The notes under the pieces were generated by a model. The model was not told the origin of the DNA and did not search any database. It worked only from the letters and a program-made list of their open reading frames with translations. Below are positions 21,101 to 32,701 of a stretch of 64,000 nucleotides of DNA, piece after piece; position 1 is the first letter of the stretch, and the number at the start of each line of letters is the position of its first letter. The DNA is from Inia geoffrensis. Its lineage: Eukaryota; Chordata; Mammalia; Artiodactyla; Iniidae. The stretch is taken from positions 50,563,090 to 50,627,089 of the forward strand of contig CM070908.1 of the NCBI GenBank assembly GCA_036417435.1, given 5' to 3'. The translations under genes and the position numbers were made by a program.

Positions 21101-23050
21101 AATGAATTACACACACATTCTCAAGGGGTTAAAAATTCACAGAAAATAAGCCTAAGTAAAGCAGAAGGAAATCGTTAATACATAAAACAGAAATCAGTGA
21201 ATTACATACAAGAAAAATAGAAAATCTACATAGAGAGACTTATAGATAAGAGAAAAAGACAGACAGACAGACATGTGTTTGAGGGGAGGAAAAAACCCTC
21301 CAATAACATTGAAAACCACAAGCTAAAGTAAGGGATAAGGGTATGAAGCATAAAAACTGAAAATGGAAAAATATGCAAATATATAGTGTAAACTGAAAGA
21401 ATAATGAGACTATTTTTATCAATTCTATTCAGATATTTTAAAAACCTGACTATGAAATAATTTGAAAACCTGAATGGATTGTTCAAAGAAACATGTTACT
21501 AAAACTGAACCCCAAAGCAATAGGCAGTTTAAACAGACCAATTACTGTTGGTGGGGGGAGGCGCCTAGAAAGAAATAGCTACTCATCACAAAAACACCAA
21601 GTCCAGATGGTTTCACAGGGAAAACCTACCAAAACTTTAAGGGATAGAAAAACCAATGTTACTTGAATTGTTGCAGAATCTAGAGAAAGAAATAAAGATT
21701 CCAAATTATTTTTTTGAACTCACCACAACATTGGTAACTAAAACCAACAAAAATAGCACAAAAAAGAAAACCACAGTCTGACTGATCTCACTTATGATTC
21801 TTGACAGAAAGAGCTGACACAAAATATTAGCAAATAGAATCCAGCAATTAGCTAGAGAACTAATATAACATAAGTAACTGGAGTTCATGCCAAGAGGAAA
21901 AAGGCAGCTCTATATTATAAAATACATAAATACAATTAATCATATCAATCAGTCAAATTGAAAAAATATAAGGTATCCACATAGATGCTTAAAAATGATC
22001 AGATAAGATTCACATCCATTCTTGATTTTAGTTCAAGTGACCAATCACTGTGATTTGTCTGGAAACAAAGATTTTCCCAGGATGCTCTACTTTTAGTCCT
22101 AAAACCACGAAAGACCCAGGCAAGAGGGACAAGTTAGCTATGCTAATTTCCATAGACACAGATGAATACTTCCTTAACAATAGAGATAGAGATAAACATG
22201 GCTACTGGTAGCTGTACATCTCAATCTAAAGGCAGCATCAGAGAAACACTACAAACATTATCAATAAAGTTGGGAATGGGTCGATGACCTACACTCATGT
22301 CACATTATTTAACGTTGTTATGGAGGTACTAGCCAAAACAATTATCTAAGAGAATAAAATTAAAAGTATAAAAAAATTAGGAGGAAATAAAATTACCATT
22401 ATCTGCAGATAATATGATTGTATACCTAAAAAGCCTAAGAAAATCAACTAAATAATGATTTCAATAATGGTGGTTGAGGGCTTCCCTGGTGGCGCAGTGG
22501 TTGAGAGTCCGCCTGCCGATGCAAGGGGACACGGGTTCGTGCCCTGTTCCAGGAGAACCCCACATGCCACGGAGCGGCTGGACCCGTAAGCCATGGCCGC
22601 TGAGCCTGCACGTCCGGAACCTGTGCTCCGCAACGGGAGAGGCCACAACAGTGAGAGGCCCGCGTACCACACACAAAAAAATAATGGTGGTTGAGCGTCT
22701 AATAATAATCCAAAAAATAGACAGTGTACCTATACAAAAACAGCAAGCTGTTAGAAAATATTGTAGAAGAAAAGACACCCTTTACAAAAACAACAAAAAT
22801 ATAAAATATCTAGAAATAAATTTGGACAAAATTGATTCAAATTAACAAGAAATAGACAAACAGTGTTGAAGGAAACAAACAGAGATAAGTATGAAAAAGA
22901 AAAGTTGAAGAAATGAATATGCATGCTGTTTTCATATGGAAGGACTGTCATTTCTCCTAAAGCTAATCTCTATATGTAGTGTAATGTGATAAGATTAAAA
23001 ATACCAATAGCATATTTTTTTAGAACTAGACAAATTGAATTTTGAAACGT
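21100..23050 (+). mobile_element. Ancient L1 LINE ORF2 relic
   Basis: Degenerate ORF2 with recognisable landmarks: 'aacaccaagtccagatggtttcacaggg' (SPDGF region) near 21593, 'ttagcaaatagaatccagca' (LANRIQ) near 21828, and 'ctgcagataatatgattgtatacc' (ADDMIVY region, first residue altered) near 22406. It also carries 'aaaatatctagaaataaatttgga' (KYLGI region). Many stops and indels. Interrupted by a CHR-2 at 22479-22680. Much older than the L1 copies at 40-46 and 58-64 kb. Confidence 0.7.
22479..22680 (+). mobile_element. CHR-2 SINE
   Basis: Forward copy inside the old L1 relic. Perfect 15 bp TSD ataatggtggttgag at 22464-22478 and 22681-22695. Confidence 0.95.
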
Positions 23051-23154
23051 CTCTTGAGAAGCTGGAGACGAGGGATTTATACAGCACAACATAGCAGAAC
23101 TTCCGAAAAATAATTGTTATTCACCTCTCTCCAAAGCTACCCAACACAGCACCT

Positions 23155-23285
23155 ATTGCCCTTCATTTTTTCCTTTTTCTGTCTCTCTTTTTCACTCTTC
23201 CTCTCTCCACTCCCCCTATTCCTGCTGGTTCCCTCATCTTCTCAGGCTACCCCTCCCAATCTCATCCCTTCCCACCTAAAGGAAT
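23155..23285. repeat. Pyrimidine-rich tract
   Basis: C/T-dominated low-complexity stretch. Confidence 0.7.
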
Positions 23286-23334
23286 TTGATCTGCTTTCAA
23301 ATTCCATTCCTTCTGATCACAAGAAAAGGCACAG

Positions 23335-23680
23335 GGACTTCCCTGATGGCTCAGCAGTTAAGATCCCACCTGCCAATGCAGGAGACGCAGGTTCGAGCCC
23401 TGGTCCGGGAAGATCCCACATGCCGCAGAGCAACTAAGTTCACGCGCCACAACTACTGAGCCTGCGCTCTAGAGCCGGCGAGCCACATTTACTGAAGCCC
23501 GCACGCCTAGAGCCCGTGCTCCACAACAAGAGAAGCCACTGCAATGAGAAGCCCGGCACCACAATGAAGGGTAGCCCCCTCTGCAGCTAGAGAAACCCCG
23601 CGCGCTGCAATGAAGACCCAACACAGCCAAAAATAAATACATAAATAAATAAATATTTAAAAATAAATAAATAAATAAAA
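23335..23680 (+). mobile_element. CHR-1 SINE
   Basis: Forward copy from ggacttccctgatggctcag through 'cacaactactgagcctgcgc' units to an (AAAT)n tail. Imperfect 14 bp TSD aagaaaaggcacag / aagagaaagcacag at 23321-23334 and 23681-23694. Confidence 0.92.
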
Positions 23681-23919
23681 AAGAGAAAGCACAGAGCCAG
23701 GCTTCTTAGAAGAGACCAGAGAGAACTGAAGGAGTAGGGGAGAGAGAGAAGGAAGAGAGAAAAGCAGAGGAGAGTTCCAAATATTCTCCCTACATCTCTA
23801 CCCTTAACAAAATGCATTTTGCTGAGAAAATTTAATGAATAATATGGATTAATTTGCTATGCAAATAGCAAGCCCTATACAGGTGGTAACAGTAACCATA
23901 ATTTAATAGTCAACAGAAA

Positions 23920-24070
23920 ATAACGATCACACATGTAGAATTTACCATTTATAAAGCACTACAACAAAACTATAATGTGGTGCAGCAGGTAATATGATTC
24001 CCATTTTGCAGATAAGGAACTGGAGACTTAAAAGTGAAATGACTTACTAAGAGAGAAACCTATAGAAGCC
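23920..24070 (-). mobile_element. MIR-type SINE, antisense
   Basis: Reverse core 'ccattttgcagataaggaactggag' preceded by 'ttataaagcac'. Confidence 0.55.
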
Positions 24071-24570
24071 TATAATCTATAGAAGGTGCTCTGAAAATGA
24101 GGCTCAGATTTTTTAAATTATTGACCCCAAATATTTAAGATTGAATCAACCCTTCTATTGCTACATAAGAATCAGCATTGGGAGACATGAACATAATATC
24201 CGTGTACGTGAGTACGTATGTTTAGTAGTAAGCATACTATTTCCCACAAGGGGAAAAGAGGGCTAGAAATAAAATAGGAATCTTCTAAGAGAAATTAACG
24301 AGAATGGATCCCAAGATCTGTTCTTTGCATGTTGATTTGCTGTGGCCACAGAGAGCTCAGAGCCTCTGCCTGAATCTAACTAGAAGCTTTTCACCTACAG
24401 ATGCTGTAGGTGCAATTTCAAAACCCATGAACCAAGATGTACACAAACTATAACTTAATTTTTTCTGTGACTGGACTATGTTGCCATTTTATCAGTCTTT
24501 CAGGTCTTTTTCTCAGGGGTAACATCTTTTTCACATCTTTTCTTTTATCTTTCCTTTCAAAATTGCAAAC
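24071..24570. other. No gene seen
   Basis: AT-rich; no supported feature. Confidence 0.4.
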
Positions 24571-24594
24571 AATGTCTTAAAAATTGGCCATATT

Positions 24595-24805
24595 GGGCTT
24601 CCCTGGTGGCGCGGTGGTTGAGAGTCCACCTGCCGATGCAAGGGACACGGGTTCATGCCCCGGTCCGGGAAGATCCCACATGTCACGGAGCAGCTGGGCC
24701 CGTGAGCCATGGCCACTGAGCCTGTGCGTCCGGAGCCTGTGCTCCGCGACGGGAGAGGCCACAACAGTGAGAGGGCCGCGTACCGCAAAAACAAAAACAG
24801 AAACA
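24595..24805 (+). mobile_element. CHR-2 SINE
   Basis: Forward copy with 15-16 bp TSD aaaaattggccatatt at 24579-24594 and 24805-24820. The A tail is broken by C (acaaaaacagaaac). Confidence 0.94.
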
Positions 24806-24909
24806 AAAATTGGCCATATTTAGGGTAAGTGCCACCTGTAAGTTAGTTATTTCCAGTGAGTGATAACAGCCACACTGCATAACTGCGCACCCTGCTCTCT
24901 GTCACTGTA

Positions 24910-25280
24910 CCAGTTAAGATTTGCTAGGTTTGCTGCAGTAACATATAATGTCAAAATCTCTGTGACTTAAAACAATGAAGTTTCTCTTCCACTCATCCAG
25001 CCTGTTAAAAGTGGGCTGGCCACAGCTTTGCTCACCGTAATCACTCAGGAAGCCAGGCTGATGAGGACCCATCTCCATTTCCATTTCCATGATCTCGGAG
25101 GCAAGGGAACGTAAATATGGCAACTGACACGCTGACCCTTAAAGCTTCTCTACTCGTATTCTACTGGCCAAAACAAATCATGTGGGTGTGCCTGAGTCCA
25201 GCAGACTCCTTGAGGGAGAGGCACTGATGTTCTTGAACCTGAATACAGTCTACACAATCCTCTTTGCTCTTGAGGCCATG
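24910..25280. mobile_element. Ancient dispersed repeat, family not named
   Basis: 'gtgacttaaaacaatgaagtttctcttcc' and 'ggccaaaacaaatcatgtgg' are signatures of one old mammalian repeat; related copies at 2345-2705 and 30090-30360. Confidence 0.4.
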
Positions 25281-25282
25281 GT

Positions 25283-25452
25283 CTGAGCAATGCAAGGGAA
25301 CATGGCTAAGTGGCCCACCAAAGAGTAAACCCAGCCCTGACCTCACTTGAAAAGCCCCAGCCCTGACATCACTTGAAAAGCCAGACTGAGCAATGCAAGG
25401 GAACACGGCTAAGTGGCCCACCAAAGAGTAACCCCAGCCCTGACCTCACTTG
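25283..25452. repeat. 67 bp direct duplication with partial third copy
   Basis: 25283-25349 and 25386-25452 are near-identical (ctgagcaatgcaagggaaca ... gacctcacttg). The 36 bp spacer holds an extra partial copy, cccagccctgacatcacttg, at about 25356-25375. Confidence 0.93.
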
Positions 25453-25850
25453 CTCCTCTATTCCTAATCAGGTGGAGGTGAGTAGGGATAGTTGTTCTAG
25501 CTGGAAACTTCTGACCTCTTGAGAAGCAGGTGAAAGGGAGGTAAATATGTCAATATTTCTCAGGCAAAACTCTAAGCCTTTATTTTGGTGTGAAAGGCCA
25601 TGTTTGGGGAGGGAGAAAGAAGCAAATGAGTATTTATTTCTCCACGTCTCAGACTTCTAAATGTAAGTGAGCGGGTCAAGTCTAAATATCTCAAAAATGA
25701 CTTGCCTGCAGATGTACAAATATCCATACCCTGGTTATTCACTTAGTTGAGTCAAATTATAAAAATGATTATGACCCTAGAAGCTTAGCTTTTCATTTTA
25801 AAATTCTAGTGTACTGATACTGATTTATTCTCATTTTCAAGATTCTGTTC
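25453..25850. other. No gene seen
   Basis: Nothing assignable. Confidence 0.4.
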
Positions 25851-25867
25851 AAAAGTAATATCCGAGA

Positions 25868-26352
25868 TGAATGGATAAAGAAGATGTGGTACATATTTAC
25901 AATGGAATACTACTCAGCCATAAAAAAGAACGAAATAATGTCATTTGCAGCAACATGGATGGACCTAGAGATTATCATACTAAGTGAAATAAGTCAGAAA
26001 GACAAATACCATATCACTTATATGTGTAATCAAAAATATGACACAAATGAACCTATCTATGAAACAGAAACAAAACTAGGGACATAGGGAATAGACTTGT
26101 GGTTGCCAAGGGGGAGAGGAATGGGAAAGGGTTAGATTGGGTGTTTGGGATTAGCAGATGCAAGCTATTATATATAAGATGGATAAACAACAAGGTCCTA
26201 CTGTGTAGCACAGGGAACTATATCCAATCTCCTGGGATAAACCATAATGGAAAAGAATATAAAAAAGAATGTATATATGTGTATAACTGAGTCACTTTGC
26301 TGTACAGCAGAAATTAACACAACACTGTAAATCAACTATACTTCATTAAAAA
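25868..26352 (+). mobile_element. L1 LINE 3' end, 5'-truncated
   Basis: Starts in the C-terminal region of ORF2 (gatgaatggataaagaagatg; [17 protein letters not shown] reading) and runs through the 3' UTR to 'aaatcaactatacttcatt' and poly-A. TSD of about 15 bp with two differences, a(g/a)taatatc(c/t)gaga, at 25853-25867 and 26353-26367. Promoterless and dead. Confidence 0.92.
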
Positions 26353-26367
26353 AAATAATATCTGAGA

Positions 26368-27069
26368 AACTATCTCCAAACAACCGTCCATTCTGAAACT
26401 TTATCTACTCTGCCCATGTCCCTTGGGATTGATATATGTCTTATTCTGTATCTATACGCTGTGTTCTTAATTTCCCAAACTCTTTGTCATAAGCTTACCT
26501 ATAAAATAATTTGCTTTTCTTCTCATTGAGTTCACTGATTTTGGTGTGTGCATTATACACACAGACTTAGAGATAACAGAGCTAGAGAGGGAGCTGGATA
26601 ACTCCAAGTTAAATGTTTATATCCTTTTGGCAGCAAGTAGAAACCCTGACTCAAACTGAATTAAGTAATGAGGGAATTTATTATTACTATACACTTATTA
26701 TAACTATACAATTATATAGACCTTTAATATAATTATAGAGTCTAGAGGTAGGATGAACTTTAAATTTACTTGAATCAGAGGTCCAATGAGGTCATCAGGA
26801 ATACAAGTGCTTCCTACTCTTCTACTCTACTAGCCTTGGGGTTGGCATCATTCTTGAGCACTGGAAAGATGACTACGTTATCTCCTTGTAGTTCTTTGGG
26901 GATTGGTGAAATTCTTCCTGAAAGCCCTGAAGCACACTTACCCTCACACTTCACTGGGCATAATCATCCATTCCTGACTCAGTAATGGGTGAGGGGGGCA
27001 GGAAATACCAACGTTGACCTAGAGTAGATGGTGAATATCCAATCGCAAGGTCCACCACAACGTGCAACT
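26368..27069. other. No gene seen
   Basis: AT-rich with an 'ttattactatacacttattataactatacaattat' low-complexity patch near 26680. Confidence 0.4.
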
Positions 27070-27079
27070 CACAATAAGA

Positions 27080-27365
27080 TTCCACTTCCGGTCATTTCCC
27101 CTCTCTATGCCTCAGTTTCCTTATCCGTAAACCAGGATGATTTCTGTGCTGCATTCTGTCTCTAACATTCCAAGACTCAAAGAGTCTCTGAGGGAAACAA
27201 TGTGCTATGAACATAACATAATCTCTCTAACCTTCAAATTTCTCATCTGTAAAATGGGGTAATCATACCTGCCTCATAGGGTTGTTGGCAGGACGGGTGG
27301 AGGTAATAAAATTAAAGAGTCTAGCACTGTGCCCATCACATTGTAGGTACTCAACAAATGACCTA
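27080..27365 (+). mobile_element. MIR SINE(s)
   Basis: Two MIR-type cores in the same orientation: 'tatgcctcagtttccttatccgtaaa' (27106-27131) and 'atttctcatctgtaaaatggggtaatcatacctgcc' followed by 'tagggttgttgg' and 'tgtaggtactcaacaaatg' (27236-27362). The second is well preserved. Confidence 0.85.
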
Positions 27366-27815
27366 ACGATGATGATGATGATTTTATTTATCACTCAGAG
27401 AAAAGGCTGATGTTCCTAAGAAAACTTAAGAACTAATAGGGAACAAGAGGTTGCTTTTTCGAAGAAAACAAATTAATTCTTTCTGAGTTTGTTTTGTTTT
27501 GGTTTGGTTTTGGTAGTCCTTTAACTTAATTCTTTTAACTCACCTTTTGAACTGAAAATAACTTCATCATTTTCAAGACATATTTCCAAAGGGGGAACTA
27601 CATTAGGATTGCTATGCCCTTGTCACCATTAACTGTTATTTACATCCAAAGAGGAAAATATATCATTTAAATTTCAGATGCTGACTGTATAATTTCTCTT
27701 TCTGTGGGCACAGGAATGTTTTCTTATTGTTCAGTTCTATTCTCCCTGCATTTCACAAATCACTAGTGCATAAAATTATTGACATTTAAACAGGTGATTT
27801 TCAGCTTCATTTCAC

Positions 27816-27875
27816 GCCATCTTTGGGCTACGATCCAATAGCCATCTTTGGGCTACGATGCAATACGATGCAATA
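27816..27875. repeat. 25 bp tandem duplication plus 10 bp duplication
   Basis: gccatctttgggctacgat(c/g)caata occurs at 27816-27840 and 27841-27865. The last 10 bases, cgatgcaata, are repeated again at 27866-27875. Confidence 0.95.
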
Positions 27876-28985
27876 GGCCAAACAAGCAAAATAATCCACT
27901 ATACTCACTGTGCTCTCTAGGAAAGAGGTCTTTGCTCCTCTCCATGTAGGGAGCAGGAAATGATTTACTCAACACTAGGGAGCAATCACATTAACTCCTT
28001 TGGGACATACCACTGTGTTGGTAAGAACCATTTATATAACCATGCAGGGTCAACCCATTTCAAAAAGGAACAATCATAAATGCAAATGTCACATTATTTC
28101 TGATGGACTAGAAACAAAATAAAGAGACTATTTCTCCCATTGAAAAATACTCCACTCACTTACACTGTGAAAACTTCAGTAATTGTAAAAAGCAGAAAAC
28201 TAAGTCTTCTCTGCCAGAGGATTCTATTATCACCTTAGCTCAGCCCCAGTGGATTTAAATAATTCAGGTCATACTTTCATGACTGGTACCACATGTGTGG
28301 TGCAAATACTCACTGTGAGAAAGTTTAGAGAAAAGACATTAGCCATTTGCTAATGGCTGGGGTTATAGAGTCTTCAAAAGACCCGCCAGGTTCTCTGTCT
28401 ATCCCAAGAACTGAAACCAACAAACTTTCCTGGCTTTGTGCTAAACAGTTCTGGGACTGAGTACGCCTTCTTCTTCCTTATCAACTTTATTGAGGAATAT
28501 TTATGTACAAACATACTGTTTTTTCCTCAGCGCTTAATAATACTGGGACCAGGCAAAAAATAGTTGGCTACTTGATCCAAGAAATACTTGCACCTAGGAG
28601 GTAAGTCTGTAAAATAATGACTTACTTTGTAAACAAGTACTTAGTTTACTTTTTAAAACGAACAGCTTATGCACCAATATACATACCTCAAAACCCTCAC
28701 CTCTATATTACATAAAGTACTGTGTCATAAGCTCTAATACCAGTTAGTTCTCTGCCTTGTAAGACTCTCCTTAAAATCATCCAACCCACGTCCCAAGACC
28801 ACTAAATATCCTCCCTGATGTTCCCTTCTGGGATACTCCTAGGATGCTGACAAGGCTGGAGTATGTTTAACATGCTTACCTTTCTTTGACCAACAGGCTT
28901 TTCTAGGGGTTTCTTGGGGATGGTGATGGCCAACGTCTTTCCTACAGAAAGAGATGGATAAAGCATTTCTAATCCTCCTCCTCAA
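27876..28985. other. No gene seen
   Basis: Short L1-like antisense start 'tatcaactttattgaggaata' at 28479-28500. The rest is unassigned. Confidence 0.35.
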
Positions 28986-28997
28986 TAAATTTGACTA

Positions 28998-29056
28998 GAC
29001 ATTGACTTTTGACGTTTGAAATTTGACATTTGACAAATTCGACATTTGACATTTCC
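28998..29056. repeat. TTTGACA-type short tandem repeat
   Basis: About six imperfect copies of a 7-10 bp unit (tgacttttgacgtttgaaatttgacatttgaca...). Confidence 0.85.
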
Positions 29057-29235
29057 TTGTCAACCATAATTAGTAAACGGTCATTGTTTTCTACATATTG
29101 GGCTATACCTTAGGGATTGTATCAAAGCGTCTGATATAGAAGGTGTCCATATGGGGCTATGGATAACTTGGAGACAGATAACGGACTGGGAAGCTAGCAG
29201 ACATGAGCAATTAGTACTCCTCTGATACAGGATGA

Positions 29236-29375
29236 CTGTATATACAGCGAGAGAGAGAGAGAAAGAGAGAGAGCACATGACAGAGAGATGTATAACTGAA
29301 TCACTTCGCTGTACACCAGAAACTAACACAACATTGTAAATCAACTATACTCCAATTTTTAAAAAAAGAAGAAAA
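29236..29375 (+). mobile_element. L1 LINE extreme 3' end with (GA)n
   Basis: A GA run at 29249-29275 precedes the L1 terminal block 'ataactgaatcacttcgctgtacaccagaaac ... aaatcaactatactccaa' and an A-rich tail. Confidence 0.8.
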
Positions 29376-29884
29376 AAAAGAGGGGGAGAAAAGGCACTTG
29401 AAGGAAAATCCAGTGATTACAAAAGTCAGCAGAGACCTGAACAACTATTCCTGGTCCTTCCTTGTGGCCATTTAAATTCTGCCCAAACACGTACAATAGC
29501 TATTTGTTCATTTGGAAGCTTATTTCCTCAAATGCCAAGACATCATCAAAGATGTTCCATGTGGTTCCATATATTCAAAGAAATCCCTTTGAATATAACC
29601 GCTTTATTTATTCTGAAAAAGCAACCAACAATTAAAAATCTTCACAATTTCATGGGCATGAAATACAAAACGTCAAAAGCAGATTCAGGGACACATCCAG
29701 ACTCTCTCCTCCTCTAAGCTTGTAACTGAAAGGACAAAGCAATTAAATGAAAGCAAACAGTGCCACAGAGTGTAAAAAAAACCATCCCACATGGTCTGCT
29801 CCTCAGGGTTCCAGCCACCGTCACTACCAAGTCCTGGGTACCTTTCTCCCCTTGACTTACCCTTGTTGACTTGTACTGTTCAGC
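29376..29884. other. No gene seen
   Basis: Nothing assignable. Confidence 0.4.
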
Positions 29885-30055
29885 AGTTAGACTTGGAGAC
29901 CACTCCTTGGATCTGAATCCTTGACTCAGCTCCTCCACTTACCAATGATGTGAGTTGTGAGAAGTTACATAACCCCTCTGTACTTCAGTCTCCTCATCCA
30001 CAATAATGAGGTTATGAATTATGGCTCATAGATTGTAAGAAGTATTAAATTACAA
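29885..30055 (+). mobile_element. MIR SINE
   Basis: 'ccttgactcagctcctccacttacc ... gagaagttacataacccctctgtacttcagtctcctcatcc' is a forward MIR. Confidence 0.8.
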
Positions 30056-30089
30056 TCATAACTTAATAATGCATGTACAGTGTTTATGC

Positions 30090-30360
30090 GAATCAAGATG
30101 TGATTGATTATGCTTGGGTAATAAACAATCCCCAAATCTCACCCCAGCTAAAATTCGTTTCTTATCCATGCTACATGTCCAGCTTGGATCACTAACTTCT
30201 CGATACGTGTTTATACAATAAAAAAAGAATATGACAAAAGTCACAGGGCTTTTAAAGATTCCTCCTCTGAGTGACTCATATCCGTTTCACTAACATTTCA
30301 TTGGTCAAAGCAGGTCACATAGCTAAGTGCCCCATTCAAAGAGCTGGTTTGTAGCAGAGC
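30090..30360. mobile_element. Ancient dispersed repeat, family not named
   Basis: Contains 'ctacatgtccagcttgg' and 'attggtcaaagcaggtcacatagc', matching in order the repeats at 2345-2705 and 24910-25280. Confidence 0.4.
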
Positions 30361-31170
30361 TAAGAACAGAATGCAGGTCCCTTGGGGCCCAATCCATGAG
30401 CTTTTTCCACCACACAAAGCCACAGTCAAGACTATGTTGGGCCACCTCTCCCTCTTGAAGGAGCAGAAGACTTTCTTTTAAAAATATCTCACAATTCAGT
30501 TCCTGCCTAAGATTCCCTACCTGAGTCTGCTGACCTTAGTCACACCCCAAGGTGCAGACCTTTCAATCCTTCTCGCTCATCATAATGCACTTCTCCTTAT
30601 GCCATTCGCTTACTCATTCATTCACTCATTCATTCAGGCAGGCAGGCATTTAAAACTTGCACGTGCCAGTCAGGATAAGGGAGTGACAAAGTCCAGAATG
30701 ACCCTCCTGTAATAAACAACTAGAAAACTGGGAAGGAGTGGGGATGTAGGACACAAATATTTTCAGATACTGGACAATAGGCAGTTCAGCACCATGATCT
30801 CTGGGAGAAGAGAAACAAATGAGGAATAATCTATAATTGCCCCATCTTTCTGCCCAGAGACAATTTCCAAACCACAGTGTAGGCATGGGGGGCTGAAACA
30901 GAACTAGGTGATCTTGCTGAGTTCAGGAGACAAATGTCAGAGTTTAGGGAGGTGGAGATGGCTAGAATTTTCAGTGTGGAGTACCCAAAAAGGAAGCTAC
31001 ACAGAGAAAGGACTCCAGAAATAGAGTATCATCTTTCTTCTTCGGCTTAATACTAATGCAGGCACCACCCACTGTGGGCACGGCAGGCATGTGTCACACT
31101 GTACAGGGTTCACAGCAACACCTGAAGTAAAAGTGCTACTGGGCTGGCCAACTGTCCAGTTCTCTGTGTG
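30361..31170. other. No gene seen; short TTCA repeat
   Basis: (TCAT/TTCA)n at about 30613-30640 followed by (GGCA)3. Otherwise unassigned. Confidence 0.4.
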
Positions 31171-31174
31171 TGTG

Positions 31175-31185
31175 TTAATGTGATA

Positions 31186-31222
<37 letters not shown>

Positions 31223-31372
31223 CGTGTGTATGTGGGGGAGGGGGTGTATGTGGTGTATGTGTGTGGTGTGTATGTAGTGTATGTGTATGTGGTGTGTGTG
31301 GTGTGTGTGTGTGTGTATAGTGTGTATGTGGTGTGTTTGTGTGCGTACACATGCATGTGAATGTGTCTGTGT
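31175..31372. repeat. Long complex (TG)n microsatellite
   Basis: Pure TG core (31191-31220), then interrupted TG/TATG/GGTG arrays for about 150 bp. Every long minus-strand reading here (His-Thr rich) is a translation of the CA strand and not a gene. Confidence 0.97.
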
Positions 31373-31544
31373 GAGTCTCCCATCTGTTTCCATGACCACA
31401 GCCTGAGTGACAGGGCGAGCTTGCAGATTCTAAAGGCACTGGCCCCTCTATTCTCTACACAGCCTCCAGGAAAAGGCATCACTGGTTACTGAGTTTTAGG
31501 ACACAGCTGGGTTTGGCCCAATTAACTACAAGCCAAAGATTCTG

Positions 31545-31795
31545 GGCTTTTTTCTTGATTATATTACTTATTTAACTTTTTCTTTAGCACAAAAGTAATA
31601 TATCGTCACCATATAAAGTCAATGAAAAGCAAAAAGAATATACTAAAAGTCTCTGATAATCTCACTATACACAGATAACCACTGTTACCATTTTTGTAAA
31701 ATTATTTTCAGTATCTTCTTTTTTTTCATAAAATTAGGATCACAGAATATATATATTTGTCTATATATATATATGGAGTATTGTAATCTGCCGTG
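31545..31795 (-). mobile_element. Possible ancient LINE fragment
   Basis: 'cacagataaccactgttaccatttttg' is common in old L1-type 3' regions. Ends in an AT-rich patch (atatatatttgtctatatatatatatgg). Confidence 0.35.
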
Positions 31796-31799
31796 TCAG

Positions 31800-32165
31800 T
31801 CAGAGTTCCAGCAGGAGCAGAAGGTATCCTTAAATTAAGGTAAATTAAGTGGTGTTTAATAAAGGGCTATTTGCATAAGCATAGGCAAAGGCTCAGAAAC
31901 CATGAGGGACAGTGCAGTGTCCTGGGGCTAATGACAGCAGGGAGGTGTCATCCTTGGGCCTGAAGGGGCAGGATGGGGTGAAATTACCACAACCCAGAGA
32001 CAGAGATGGCTGATTGGAGGGGGGCCCTGAGACTTTTAGTCCCAAAACAGAGCCAGTGAAGGGAGGGAACTAAAGGAATGAAGTCCCCGCCTACCCCTCC
32101 TCGTCCCCTTCAGTCTCTGCCATGCTCCCAGGACTGAACCCAGCTGGAACGGAGAGGGCAAAGGA
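31800..32165. other. Unassigned, probably repeat-derived
   Basis: Begins 'gtcagtcagagttccagcagg', which resembles the start of an old dispersed repeat. No gene. Confidence 0.3.
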
Positions 32166-32167
32166 GA

Positions 32168-32348
32168 CAGGGTGGCAGCAAACATTTCCTGTAAAGAGCC
32201 AGATAACGGTTTAGGCTTTGTGAGCCATCTGGTCTCTGTCACAAACACTCAAACCTACAGGTTTATAGCATAAAAATGGCTATAGACAATATTTAAACAA
32301 ATGGATGTGACCAGATTGGGCTTGCAGGCCACAGTCTGCCAAGCCCTG
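32168..32348 (+). mobile_element. hAT DNA transposon remnant (MER3-like)
   Basis: 'cagcaaacatttcctgtaaagagccagata' and 'taggctttgtgagccatctggtctctgtcac' through 'aggccacagtctgccaagccctgg'. The terminal CAGGGTGGCAGCAAAC is an imperfect inverted match to the right end. This is the layout of the ~200 bp hAT-Charlie MER3 family. Non-autonomous. Confidence 0.75.
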
Positions 32349-32349
32349 G

Positions 32350-32700
32350 TGTAGACCACATGGGTCAGCCTCCCAGGCCACAGAGCAAGGAGGAAATATG
32401 GAGAGTAGGTCTACAAGGTTTAAGGAAAGACACCTAGCTACTTGCTTTAATGGTCTAACATATGGCAAACGTTTCACCAGGCTTACTTTTCTTTGTGAAC
32501 CTAGTGGTAAGGCAACTTTATTGGAAACGGGTAAATACTGTTCAGCAAATATTACAGAAGTAGTATCTAAGCTTATACATATACATAAAATTAGGAACTT
32601 ACTTTACTGATCCTATTCTTTTCATTTATTCTACTTATTTGTTTGTACCTCATCATGTTACAAGAAGATTTTTAACCAGGCTTAAATATGTAATATGATT
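32350..32700. other. No gene seen
   Basis: Nothing assignable. Confidence 0.4.
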
Positions 32701-32701
32701 T

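Noticed and set aside
22444..22845. Repeated open readings (60-130 codons) across SINEs in this and a dozen other places
   Set aside because: CHR-2 bodies lack stops in several frames on both strands, so similar 'proteins' recur at each copy. They are SINE shadows.
31110..31482. Minus-strand open readings of 74-161 codons rich in His and Thr
   Set aside because: They translate the CA strand of a TG microsatellite; no gene.
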